From assembly GCF_030253575.1 (NCBI RefSeq), contig NC_080557.1:1607001-1671000 (forward strand): 64,000 bases of DNA, in the 5' to 3' direction. The notes beneath the pieces are model-generated. The model had not been told where the DNA came from. It saw only the letters and a list, made by a program, of their open reading frames with translations, and ran no database searches. Position numbers and translations under genes: made by a program. This document shows positions 31,529 through 42,041 of the stretch, one piece after another. This stretch comes from Rhododendron vialii (Eukaryota > Streptophyta > Magnoliopsida > Ericales > Ericaceae). Every line of letters starts with the position of its first letter. Position 1 is the stretch's first letter.

Positions 31529-32026
31529 TAGGGGTGTACATGGTTTGGATTGAATCAATTCCGGTAGAAATTCAGGATCCAAATCATATCCTACGGTTTC
31601 AAGGAATTAAGAATCATAACCAGACCGTTACACATAAGGAACCGAACCACAACCAAACCATTAGACAGGTCCAGTTTTGTTCGATTTTCGATTCTAAACC
31701 ATGTTTGCATCCAAAAAGTGCCACACAAAAAAATACATGAAACCAGGGACGGGGGGAGTGAGAGTTTCGTGGCAAACAAAAGGTTTGGTGGGTTGCTGGA
31801 CGTACGTATCGCGTATACTTTATATTGATACACAGAGTTTTCACATATTTTTATAAATATATATGTAAACGGTCCGGTTGGCTTCCTAATTATGGAACCA
31901 AGGATGGAACCAAAATATCTGTTTTCAATTTTTTAGAAACGGAACCAATCCGTTATACAATAGAACCAATCCAAATAGACCGGCCAGTCCAGTTTACTGG
32001 TTTTTTCGGTTTTCTTGGACACCCCT
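31529..32026. mobile_element. hAT-type element (TAGGGGTGTACA family)
   Basis: The left end TAGGGGTGTACATGGTTTGG matches the inverted right end AGGGGTGTCCAAGAAAACC. Candidate 8-bp flanks CAGATAAA and TGCATAAA match at 6 of 8 positions. GAACCAAACC and AACCGAACC-type sub-terminal repeats are present. No transposase seen. Confidence 0.65.
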
Positions 32027-32684
32027 TGCATAAACTGTGTCGAAACCATGTGAGAACCAAAACACCATCAATCAAGCAATTGAAATTCAATTCACTTCAG
32101 GATATGACCACAACAATATCACAGCACATACGTACTCAGTTCATTACAGCTAGTAAAAAGGTAAATAAAACAAAGATTATAAAAGGGAAAAAAAAAACAT
32201 ACTACTATTGGGAAAATTAGTCAATGCGGGTACCGTCGTTTGGTGCCCCAGGCCCATTCTCTACCACACATTGCGATGATACACAAGGTGGATCACACCG
32301 CAATGTGTGGTGAAAAGGAGACTGGGGAACTACTTTACGGTGCTCCAGAGACACTGAATAAATACTTGTTAGTTGTAGTTATTTACGTTTCAGCCCTAGT
32401 ACGTATCACTTTGCTACCACCCCACTTACGGAAAAGTAATTACTCCAGTTTTGTCACTTCTTTGTTTGGACGACCGGAGCGGCCGACTCATTGGCGACCC
32501 TGAACTAAGGCTCAAAAAAGCGGCCGCCCTAGGCCTCTTAAAAATTAATTCTACAACCTCGTATTCCCAAGGTTGCGAGGTTTGAATAAAATCCGATCCT
32601 ACGTTGTTTTGAAGACCGCGAACCATTTTTAACATGACTCTCTCTTCTCCCTGTGATTCTTTGATTTCAGTTCCTCCTTGCGAA
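32027..32684. other. Intergenic; hairpin near 32263-32312
   Basis: CCACACATTGCG and CGCAATGTGTGG form a 12-bp stem inside a longer imperfect repeat. No gene seen. Confidence 0.45.
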
Positions 32685-32862
32685 ATGGCGGGGAAAGCCA
32701 CGAAGGCCACCACTCATCGGAAAGCTCACTCTCGGCACAAGCAATCGCCGACAGAGTCAATCTCCTCGCACAAATCTTACTACTTTTGCCCGCAAAATTC
32801 CTAATCCGATTCAAGTCCGTGTCCAAACATTGGCTCTCTCTCATCTCCCACCCCCAAATCTT
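32685..32862 (+). pseudogene. F-box pseudogene, N-terminal half only
   Basis: ATG GCG GGG AAA starts like the copy at 34040 (MAGKAT). A frameshift after about ten codons moves the F-box (QAIADRVNLLAQILLLLPAK, then IRFKSVSKHWLSLISH) into another frame. Homology stops at the edge of the inverted repeat beginning 32863, so the FBA half was lost with that insertion or rearrangement. Confidence 0.85.
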
Positions 32863-32984
32863 ACACATACAACTTTACATTTTCTTTCCTGCTAGCATTT
32901 ATTACAACAGACCAATAATAATACTACTACTTACCTAAATAGTACTAAATGCTAGCAGGAAAGAAAATGTAAAGTTGTATGTGT
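32863..32984. repeat. 39-bp perfect inverted repeat
   Basis: Arms 32863-32901 and 32946-32984 are exact complements (core CTTTACATTTTCTTTCCTGC) around a 44-base loop. It abuts the broken end of the F-box pseudogene. Confidence 0.9.
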
Positions 32985-33300
32985 AATAAATGTAGGTAGA
33001 AGACTTTGGTCTGTAACGAATATAATTGGTGGTAAACCAATTATATGTTTATACGGTTTGTGTAGGTAATCAGTGATATAAGCGTCCCCTACTTACGCCT
33101 ATAAAAGGAGGGCTTCCCCTATTGTAAAGGACCAAGTTAGAAAGCCAGTCAGTGTTTGCAATAATATTCCAGTCTCTTGTATTCTTATAATTCCTTGTTG
33201 TGTTCTCTCTACGTTGCTTCACATGTGAACCTTTTGTATTGTCACCCATTAACTACGTACAGTATAATTGTTGTTGTGGAAGAGGAGGAAATCGCGGAGA
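32985..33300 (+). mobile_element. LTR-like or promoter-like segment
   Basis: TATAAAAG at 33100 lies within GCGTCCCC..CCTATAAAAGGAGGGC, followed by a C/T-rich leader-like stretch. This arrangement is common in plant LTRs. No primer-binding site or partner LTR found, so the call is weak. Confidence 0.3.
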
Positions 33301-34039
33301 GGAAGAAAGCTTCCAAGAAATATCTGGAGTTAGATGAGGGAGACGACTCTTTCTTCAAAAAAAAAAAAAAAATTTTGAGTTCAAATCATGAATTTTTAAT
33401 TTTTTGATTTCTCTCATCTTGATAAATCAAGAATTCAAGAAAATATGACGCATAACTAACATTTGCAGAAAAAATATAATAAAGACACACACACATAAAA
33501 AAGAAGAAGAAAAGCAATTAGTCAATTGGCTTGTTTGTCAAACCAGCCTCAAATCATCCATCCATCAATGGGTCAGATTTGCTCATATATTCTTATCGGA
33601 TTTGCCCAAAGATTCTGAACAAATTCGAACTATTGATTGCAAAAGTAGACAATTCAGATTTAAACTATCCTGTTCAGTCCAAATTAAAGACCGGAAATGA
33701 TCCAATTCGTTTTTGTTTGTTCTTTTGTTCCATAGGCTAAGCGTGTCCTAAGTTATCCAGAGGAAATACGAAGGGAGGTGATTTTGGCCCTCCACTTTTA
33801 GTTTTAAATTTTCTCACATGATTAACACACAGCATGGAGTGCCAGTTGCTAAAGCTGGAGTGGCAAAATCAATTTCAAACACAAAAAGTTCCAAGAGCGT
33901 GTTCGCCAGAACAACTTTCGGAATACAAGGTGGTTTTCAATAGCGATTACTTCCTTGTCTTCTCCTCACAAAACTAGGGCACCAACGAAGTTCACAAGCG
34001 AATTCTGTGATCGCTTCTTCTTCAGTTCCCCCATGCAGA
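33301..34039. other. Intergenic
   Basis: Contains an A-rich tract (33357-33371) and an ACAC-rich run near 33484. No gene seen. Confidence 0.4.
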
Positions 34040-34875
34040 ATGGCTGGGAAAGCAACAGGCGCCGTTGCCGGCGGCTCTACTCCATCGGGGCAAGCAATTG
34101 CCAACAGCGTCGACCTCCTTACTGAAATCCTACTACGTTTGCTGGCTAAATCCCTAATTCGATTCAAGTCCGTGTCCAAATATTGTCTCTCCCTCATCTC
34201 GATTAACTTGTGTTCACGGTGCTTACTTGGCCTTTGATCCTTCGAAATTACCTCACTACAAAGTTTTATCGTGGCTAGTCAGTACTACTACTACTTCAAT
34301 TTCAATGTTGAAATTGATGTCTACATTCGGAGAGTACGAATTGGAGAAATGCTTCTCAAATGCAAGAAACTGATCTTGGTCGTGGTCTCTATTGGAATGG
34401 AGCAATACATTGGTTAAGTTATAGAAGCACTAGTTTGTTGAAATTTGATAGCATTGACATTGCGGTCTAAAATTACGTATCCTGTCTACGACAGTTATTT
34501 CGGAGAATGTGGTGGCAGGTTGATTCTATTTCCGCCCCATTCACCGTCTTCTATGGAATTCCCAATCCTAGAGAGTACTTGGAAGAAAGCAAGAACAGCC
34601 GGTGGATTGTGAAGTATCGAGTTAATCTCAGAATCGTAGTCTCTGTGTTCCCTGAGATCAAAAACGTTTTTAAATGTTGTGTTTTGGGTGCTGTGGAGAG
34701 GAGCAAGATGAAAGAAGATTATGCGCCGGTGTTGGGGATTCGAGGAAAAGTTGTTATTTCTTATAATCTGAAGAGCAAGACAATGAACGTGCTTCGCGAT
34801 TTGGTGCCGGGTGGATTAATTAGAGATGTGGATAATTTTGCTTATTCCTTCGTCGAAACTCTATCTCTTGTTTGA
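34040..34875 (+). pseudogene. F-box pseudogene with internal deletion and frameshifts
   Basis: It starts MAGKATGAVAGGSTPSGQ with an intact F-box core (AIANSVDLLTEILLRLLAKS, then IRFKSVSKYCLSLIS). At about 34200 it jumps to the AYLAFDPSK block, deleting about 100 codons (SISGLYF to NPTT). The frame then shifts near 34267, and a further gap with a stop falls at about 34468. The C-terminal 122 codons (YFGECGGR region to FVETLSLV) are open. The ISY-NLKSKT-MNVLRDLVPGG block is well kept, suggesting recent decay. Confidence 0.85.
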
Positions 34876-36516
34876 ACAGAATCCTAGATGTACAACTTTT
34901 CAACTAATTAACTAACTTCTTAGTGTTGAAAAAGCTTGAATATTTTGCATGCAATAAATTTTTTTGAACGTGGTACTTTGATTGTGTTATCATAGCGAAC
35001 TCGTATCTTCTAGTTATATATCCTTAGGACATGATTGTGTTTAATTAGTCCAGTTCTTTGGCTATGGTCCGCCAAACACGTTTCAAAGCGATGAAGATGA
35101 TGTGCAACAAACGCGATACGAAGAAGATAGAATTTGAACAAAAGAATCTCAAATCACAACACGCGCGCTTGTCACTTTATGTGATCCTCTTCGTTTCTAT
35201 AGCCCATCAAAGCAGATTCTAATTATCCCTCTGGCTGGATATTTGTTGGGTTGTTTGTTTCTAGTGCTAATATCATCATCATCATCATCTTCTTCTTCTT
35301 CTTCTTCTTCTTCTTCTTCTTTTGTGATTACCCTCTCCTTAGCGTCGTATACTAATTAACTCATTAACATGCTTGGCTCTGATATCCTTGTTTTGAAGTA
35401 GTTTGGCGAAATGACTTTAGACTCTTGATGAAGGAGTGGGCAAAACATAAGAATGATTGGAAAGTTGATATTGCATTCTTGCCATAATGACTAGAATTGT
35501 TTCATCTCTAATCCAATTGAAATCAAATTTCCTCCTCAAGTTAGATAAATCAATAGTGAAACTCAGACTCTTTGTCAATTCTTATTTTTGCCTATGTTGG
35601 TAGACACGCCTTTTATTTCCCTCTCAAGGAGGTGGAATGAAAAATCTCAAAACCTGGAGCTCCATCACTAGTAGTGGAATTCTTGTTGAAATTTAGTCTC
35701 GGTTTTGTTTGGTTAGGAATGCACAACACTGGTGTTGTGAGCCAATTATTGGGTCGGTCCCGAGTCTGTTTCATTGATTTGAACCGTACGTTTCTTTACT
35801 TTTGTCTTGTCGAGTACGGACCAGTACACATAAAATTTTGGTTTGATCACACATGGGTAGCCACGTGACGGGGTACATCTCTTGTTTTTCGTTTTCAAAA
35901 ATCATTCCACCCCTGTTCTTGTTTTTTTTCAAAACGAAAATGTTTCCCAATCACACACCAATGTCGGGTCAAGCTAAATTCTATTAGAGTTTCCTACTTG
36001 ACAGAAACTCATTTGAAAGTTGCGAGAGGTACTGCACTATCACTAGAGCTAGAGAGTTGATCAACAACAAAGGTTTGAAACAATGAAGCTCTTGTAGTAG
36101 GGTCTCCTGGGTCCCAGCTGGATTCTCTAAAATAGAGACATTCCTATGCTATTTGAGACCGCCATCTTCAAGATTAAGAGGACAATTCGGATTATAGAGA
36201 CAATCCTATGCTATTTGAGACCACCACTTCTTCGATCTATATTCCATAACAATTCCCTTTTCGTTGAGGATAGTTACTTGTGAACAACTTGATCATGAGG
36301 TCCTTACATTTAAATTTCAAAGCTTTTTGATACCCAACTTTCTCTATCTCATCCAATCTCCTTCCTTTGTTTTACAGGTCACCCTTAACTACTAACGAAC
36401 AAACAATCTATTGAGGTGAAGAATAAAACAAGAAGCAGAGCAAAATCATGATCGATAGAAATCTAAGCAAGACTATATAATGATAGATAACAGAGACAAT
36501 GATATCAGCTCATGAT
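34876..36516. other. Intergenic; ATC/TTC microsatellite at 35272-35320
   Basis: The microsatellite is about 6 ATC followed by 10 TTC units. From about 36100 the sequence is an inverted copy of the flank that follows genes 6945 and 10668. No gene seen. Confidence 0.55.
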
Positions 36517-36535
36517 AAGAGCTAACAAAAGCAAA

Positions 36536-36556
36536 GCCGTTCAAAAAAAAAAAAAA
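36536..36556. mobile_element. Tiny poly(A) retro-insertion with 19-bp target duplication
   Basis: AAGAGCTAACAAAAGCAAA occurs at 36517-36535 and again at 36557-36575, separated only by GCCGTTC and a run of A. Paralogous flanks (for example the reverse complement of 2950-2990) have one copy and no A tract. This is the signature of LINE-type target-primed insertion of a few bases plus a tail. Confidence 0.8.
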
Positions 36557-36702
36557 AAGAGCTAACAAAAGCAAAATATGCATCAACCATCTACTTCTAC
36601 AGAAGTATTCAACTTTTCAGCACTAAGATATACTACTACCATCGTTGATACTCCGTTAACACAAAAATCAATCCATACGTGCTCGAACACTTAGGATTCT
36701 AT

Positions 36703-37914
36703 TCAAACTGGAAAAAGGGTTTCAATATAAGGAACGGCATAATTAATGTTCAAATCCAACGCCTCTAATTCACGCGGCACTAGATCACGAAGCACATCCC
36801 ATGTCTTTTTCTTGGGGTTATAGGAAACAATTCTCCCAGGAATGGCTAACAAGAGTACCAAACCTCTTTCACTCTCTCCCTTTGCAGCACACAACACTGT
36901 AAATCCATGGAGGCAATATTTGTTTCTCCTGCTTTCCATCTCTGGGAATGCAGATATTAAGGCCCTAAGATTGACCTGACACTTGACAACCCAACTGCTG
37001 TAATCCCTTTCCAGCTCAAGGATTCTTAATCCACTAGAGCAGTAGCAATATGAATGAGACTGAATAAGTATCAAACCGCCACCACATTCTCCAAAATACA
37101 TAATTTTGTTTCGAGGTAGAATTTTGGGTGACTGAGGGTTTGGCATTGTTATTATCTCCTCCACATCAATGTCAAATCTCTTCAGAAAATCATCACAGGT
37201 TAGCCAATGGATTGCTCCATTCCAAAAGATACCACGACCAAAAATTTCTTGGTGTGAGATAACCTTTCTCCAACATAAACTCTCTGAACTGTAGACATCA
37301 ATTTGATAAGGGCCATAAGGGCCCGGGCTGTAACCGACCAATACTACTTTGTAATGGCGAGGTGATTTTGAAGGATCAAAAACCAAGTAAACACTCCAAC
37401 CACAAACTACTCCATCACGTTTAGGAAGTAACGTGTATTTCTTCGTGGTGGGGTTACAAACAATACAAACAATGTTGTAGTGCACAAAATGACGATCGAT
37501 CCTCATCATCCTACTTTTATAGCACAACAGCAAACCGTTGCAGGAGTGTGCCACCTCAACTGTCCCGAATCGCTCTCCGAGACCATTGAGGAAGGAAAGA
37601 GAGGGGAGATTATGGCGGCAGCCGTGAAGGGAGACGAAGTTGAGTGTTTCTTGGCTGTTGAAATACAAACCTGAGATGGAGGAAGGTCTGGGGTTTCGGG
37701 TAGAGTGGTTGGTGGCAAATTGGGTGTCAGAGAGGAGGGATAGCCAATGTTTGGACACGCTCTTGAATCGGATCGTGGATTTCACAGGCAACCGTAGAAG
37801 GATTTCCATTAGTAGATCGATGTTTGCTGCAATCAATTCCGCCGCCGGTGAGATGTCCGACGGAGTAACCTTGAGAACCGCCTTTGTTCTCTTGTTTGAT
37901 GCGTTCCTGGTCAT
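36703..37914 (-). CDS. F-box/FBA protein (At5g07610-like), inverted copy
   Basis: Minus-strand single exon, 403 codons; the ATG at 37912-37914 gives MTRNASNKRTKAVLKVTPSD. The F-box is at residues 27-67 (LIAANIDLLMEILLRLPVKS, then IRFKSVSKHWLSLLSD). FBA landmarks are SCNGLLLCY, NPTTKKYTLLPK, FDPSKSPRHYK, FWNGAIHWL and MYFGECGGG; the C-terminus is YIETLFPV. It is the only intact copy on this strand. Its downstream flank also matches plus-strand copies in inverse, so it arose by inverted duplication. It is closest to the gene at 1631 and pseudogene 4052. A small extra loop (residues about 125-140, KSRMMRIDRHFVHYN) is unique. Same SCF role inferred. Confidence 0.92.
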   Translation of the reverse strand: MTRNASNKRTKAVLKVTPSDISPAAELIAANIDLLMEILLRLPVKSTIRFKSVSKHWLSLLSDTQFATNHSTRNPRPSSISGLYFNSQETLNFVSLHGCRHNLPSLSFLNGLGERFGTVEVAHSCNGLLLCYKSRMMRIDRHFVHYNIVCIVCNPTTKKYTLLPKRDGVVCGWSVYLVFDPSKSPRHYKVVLVGYSPGPYGPYQIDVYSSESLCWRKVISHQEIFGRGIFWNGAIHWLTCDDFLKRFDIDVEEIITMPNPQSPKILPRNKIMYFGECGGGLILIQSHSYCYCSSGLRILELERDYSSWVVKCQVNLRALISAFPEMESRRNKYCLHGFTVLCAAKGESERGLVLLLAIPGRIVSYNPKKKTWDVLRDLVPRELEALDLNINYAVPYIETLFPV

Positions 37915-38191
37915 TTTTCCCAGAACAGGGTACAAGGACGGGAAGAAGGGTTAATAATAGTAATCCATAGATAGACGGCATGTTTTGATCTGGTTATGGG
38001 CCTTCCGGCCTTGATGGGCTTGATGTTGCTGAGAGTAAGTTTTGACTAATTTCTCATTTACTTTTTTGGTCATAACAAATTTATTAACTTTATTTATCTC
38101 TCGAAAAGAAGGACACAAAAAATTAGAAAAGTTCAAAAACATATATTAAAGCTTATTTTTGAGCTTATTATTCGTCTTTACATAACCCAAG
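37915..38191. other. Promoter side of inverted F-box gene
   Basis: No clear TATA box; nothing else recognised. Confidence 0.4.
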
Positions 38192-38644
38192 TCAGTCCGT
38201 GCCGTTGGTTCTCACCCACTTGTTGACCTCAAACTCGTGTGGGCCCCCAAGAACTCAGGCACAGCAAGAAATGAACCGAATCATTTGTAAATTATTCGAG
38301 ACTCGATTCAGTCAAAGCTCGTTAGAGTTTGATTCCTCTATTAAACGTACCAAATATGCGCTCTTCGATTTTATGTTCGTTTAATGAATGAAGCGAGCAT
38401 AAATCTAACCGTATTCGCATCGATTAAGCTCGCAAACCTAAAGCATAAATATGTCATGAGAGTTTTATTTATAAACTTGAATATGTATAAACATCTGTAT
38501 CAATATAGTGAAAATTTTATAACTGGCACAAGTGTAAACTTATACAAATAATGTACACTTTTATATCTTTCTTTTTTTTTAAATTTTGAATATGGATGAA
38601 CTTATTTAGTACGTAACAAAAATTTTATATGTACCTCTAAACTC

Positions 38645-39095
38645 ATAATTCGTAGCGGCCAAGAGGAATTTGATGTGGCCAAGTGCAATTCGATGCAGCC
38701 GAGAGTAATTCGTAGCGGCCAAGTGCAATTCGATGCGGCCAAGAGCAATTCGATTCGGCCAAGTGCATTTCGAAGCGGCCAAGTGAAGTTCGATGTGGCC
38801 AAAAGCAATTCATAGCGGCTAAGTGCAATTCGATGCGGCTAAGAGCAATTCCATGCGGCCAAGTGCAGTTCGATGCGGCCAAGAGTAATTTGTAGCGGCA
38901 AAGTGCAATTCAAATTAGCGGCCGAGTGCAATTTGATACGGCCAAGTGCAATTCGGTGGGGCTAAGAGTAATTCGTAGCCGCCAAGTGCAACTCGACGCA
39001 GCCAAGAGTAATTTGTAGCGGCGAAGTGCAATTCGATGTGGCCAAAAGGAATTCAATGCGGCCAAGAGTAATTTGTAGCAGCCAAATGCAATTCG
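38645..39095. repeat. 20-bp minisatellite (about 22 units)
   Basis: Units are GCGGCCAAGTGCAATTCGAT and variants (AGAGTAATTCGTA alternates). The period of 20 is not a multiple of 3. Open frames on both strands through it are by-products of the repeat. Confidence 0.92.
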
Positions 39096-39738
39096 ATGCA
39101 TCGTTAAGGCTCGTGAACAAGTTCACACTCGACTCAAAACTAGGCAACCTCAACTCAATCGAGCACGGCTCGTCAAGTTTTCGTTGGGCTCAAGCTCGAA
39201 CTCCGTAAAAGCTTAACAAAAAAACAAAAAAAAAAACTTAAACATTCTAAAATTCAGCTCGGCTAAGCTGGCTCGTTTGCTGTGCTATTTGACCTATAGG
39301 GCTGGTTTAGGCAAGGATTCAAAATTGCTTTGTCTCCATAGTAAACTCAAAACGTTTTGTTGAGATATTGTAGGGGTACATGCAAATTTAGGTACAAAGG
39401 ACCTGCCTCTATGTCATAGAAGTTTAAGTTTGACTCACTTAGTCATTATACCTCACCTCCCCACAATATCTCATTCACCTTTCATGCATCTAACACTAGA
39501 ATCTCTCTACAAGAGATATTATAGCACCAAATCATCTCATTTTACACATGTTTTTGACCCAGTAAAATCACATTGCCCTAACTACTGAAGTAAGCGTGTT
39601 AGAAAATCCATTGGCCTGGACATCTGGTTAAAAAAAAGTATCAAATCAGCTAAACTTGACATGTTTTCCAAACTACAAGAATACCATGAACCAAAAATAG
39701 TTTCATTTTTATCATCAGTTGTTTCATCCTCCACCACT

Positions 39739-39798
39739 ATGGCAGAAAATCCAAATCCTGTAGGTTCAGTTGCCTTGACAATCGCAGAAGAGGAGAAA
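39739..39798 (+). pseudogene. Tetraspanin first-exon fragment
   Basis: The first 20 codons (MAENPNPVGSVALTIAEEE) match the intact gene at 45212 (MAENPDPVGSVALTITEE), then switch to unrelated repeat sequence. This is the truncated end of duplicated block copy 1. Confidence 0.85.
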
Positions 39799-39799
39799 T

Positions 39800-39985
39800 G
39801 GAATGCAAAGGGGAGAATTGGAGTGCAACTGGGAACAAATTTAAATGGAGAGAGTTGATCCCGAAACCTTTTCCAACCAGAGCTCTAATACCTGTTAAAC
39901 TATCAATTGTTTGAAAAACTTAAGCTATTGAGAAATTGGCCCAATAATGTATATCAAGACATTGAACAAAAGCACGGCTTATAGT
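39800..39985. repeat. Dispersed repeat, copy 1
   Basis: Shares GGAATGCAA, TTCCAACCAGAGCTCT, CTATCAATTGTTTGAAAAAC and AAATTGGCCCAATAATGTAT with 48755-48930, in the same orientation. It replaces the rest of the tetraspanin gene here. Confidence 0.7.
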
Positions 39986-40054
39986 ATTCCCACTTTTTTG
40001 AATGAGAGTGTTGACCCACTTTTTTGTATATCAAGCGTGTTGTAAGCGTGCCAA

Positions 40055-40920
40055 ATTCTCAACCACCCACTCCTGCCGAAACCCGAATCCCTCACTGGAT
40101 GCCTCTCATTTGTGAGGAGTGAGGACCCAACTCAACCAACAATCACTCACTCTTGCAACGGCTTACTATTAGACGAGTATGATCACTTTATGCCTACTGG
40201 TAGCAGAAAACGTTACATTGTTAGTAATCCGACTATACAGAAATATGCATTTGTCCCTGAACCTACTCTATTTTCATATGGGTCTAATCCTCGGGTGTTA
40301 TGTGCTTATTTGACCTTCTGATCCTTCGAAATTGCCTCACTACAAAGTTGTATTGATGGGTACTTTTTATTATTATCCCAGTGTTGACGTTTGGATTGAT
40401 ATATATTGTTTGCAGAGCACATCTTGGAAACAGTTTCTTGCACCCGGTGCAAGGGGTCAACACGCAGCGTTATGTGGTGGTGTTATCCATTGGTTTAGTG
40501 ATGAGTATATTGTGTTGGGTTTTGATGTTTATTCAGAGAAGATGATAGAGATGCCGAACCCAAGGAAAATTCATTGTGAGGACAAGATTAGGCATTTCGG
40601 AGGATGTGATGGCCGTTTGATTCTTAATCTGGCTCAAAATCCGCCTTGTATTGGATTGGAAATCCTAGAAATGGACAAGGACGATGGCCGTTGGATGGTG
40701 GAGTGTGAGGTCGATCTTTGGCACTTAATAGCTGCCCTCCATTGACCCACCCCTATTGGTATCGTAATTTTTTCTGTGCTGTCTGTTGTCAAGAAAGAGG
40801 AACAAAAAGGTTATGTACTCATATTAGCTTTTATGCGGAAAGTTATTTCCTATAATGTACAGTTGAAGACATGAAATGTTCTTCGTGATGCGGTGCCAAG
40901 TGAATCGGTTTACAATGTAC
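40055..40920 (+). pseudogene. Subclade-B F-box pseudogene, 5'-truncated
   Basis: Homology begins after the F-box (TTCTCAACCACCCACTCC) and follows gene 28663. The frame breaks are a TGA in the early part, a +1 shift before FDPSK (at about 40312-40320), a TGA at 40743-40745 and a TGA at 40872 (ACATGA for ACATGG). The body GGVIHWFSDEYIVLGFDVYS and HFGGCDGR are recognisable. The C-terminus is deleted into the 3' flank at about 40920. Non-functional. Confidence 0.88.
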
Positions 40921-41089
40921 ATACTTTTCGAATTCTGTTATGTATAGCCTTGCACTTTTTCTTGTTTCTTTTTTGCAACCGATGGGCGTCCCTAAGTCAA
41001 CACTCTCAAAACGTAACTCTCCTGAAGTTTTTTCAGGTTGGTTTTCTATGATCTTATTATCTTTTGTTGTCATCAACATAAAAGATACT

Positions 41090-41310
41090 TCGTTGATCAA
41101 GTGTCATTTTTCATTTCCTGTTCCCATTGTGTACCGTAGCAGCTCTGCGTTTATCCTTCCCGGGCAAACTCTTGAAGTCATTTACTGGAGAGAAGAACAA
41201 TTTGTAAAGTAATCCCTGACTGCACAAATTGGACCCGCTAAAGAGTGGGATGGAGATGTTGTGTAACCTCATGCTCCCCTTTTATGTTTTCGAATTTGCG
41301 ATTCAGGCAC
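41090..41310 (+). repeat. Subclade-B downstream flank, copy 3 of 3
   Basis: Matches 30130-30340 and marks this pseudogene as a former full duplicate including its 3' flank. Confidence 0.7.
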
Positions 41311-42041
41311 AAAATGAAAAACAGAAAAATTATTTTGTATGGCAAAGAGCAGAGATTGCATAAGCTGTGTCAATATTAGCATTTCATAGTCCTATTATGG
41401 CAGCTAGTTTAGATAATCGTTGGGTTGGGGCCTGTGGTTTAGGTGATAAAAGAATCCGTCGGGCTGCAGTTTGAGTTTGATTTTGGTTGCAAAACTTGTG
41501 TTCGACCTGGGTTTGAGAAAAACCCGAACCAAACCGTTGTCATAATGTCATCCTCGAGAGGTCACCGTTTTTTGTTGCAGTGTCACGTAGGCGGGCGTAA
41601 TTTTGGATCCATTGTAGTGCACACTCCTTCCAAGATTTCAGCCGTCGTGATCCCAGCCGTCTAAACGTGTTTTGGACGGCCCAAATTTATTCCCTCTCGC
41701 TCCCCTCACCCGACCATTATCTCTCCTCTTTTTCTCTCTCTAAAATCCGGACAGTTCAAAACACATTTGGACCACTGAGATCGCCGACGGGTGGTACCCG
41801 CCCATCACCCAAAAACTTCTCCCAAAACACGTAGTACACAGTTGCGTGAAATCCTGATCCAATTGGATGTTCCAAATCCTAAATTAATTAGAAAACGTGT
41901 CTGTACAGAGTATACATAAGTATATATAAGAAGCAGCAGCAGCAGCAGCAGTGCTATAGGGTTCACAAACCTCGGCATAATCTTTCTTCTTCCAAAATTG
42001 TTTTTGTTGCAAATTACCCAGATTTGTTTGCTTTCTCTCTC
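41311..42041. other. Intergenic; CAG microsatellite at about 41933-41950
   Basis: AAGCAGCAGCAGCAGCAGCA leads into the 5' region of the fasciclin-like gene; a short pyrimidine-rich leader precedes the ATG. No other gene seen. Confidence 0.5.

Larger units (their letters stand above)
38192..39798. repeat. Large duplicated block, copy 1 (tetraspanin 5' region)
   Basis: Co-linear with 43555-45271, starting at CAGTCCGTGCCG and ending inside the tetraspanin first exon. It contains a 20-bp minisatellite. It lacks about 250 bp present in copy 2 (about 44630-44870). Confidence 0.85.

Noticed and set aside
38602..39153. Long open frames with periodic NCTWPHRIALGRIEL-like residues, both strands
   Set aside because: They are by-products of the 20-bp minisatellite, which rotates through all three frames; no start context or homologue.
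1..41000. Could the F-box array be a self-incompatibility (S) locus?
   Set aside because: The proteins are F-box/FBA like SLF proteins in layout, but they look like the At5g07610 type, no S-RNase gene is visible, and nothing here shows pollen function.
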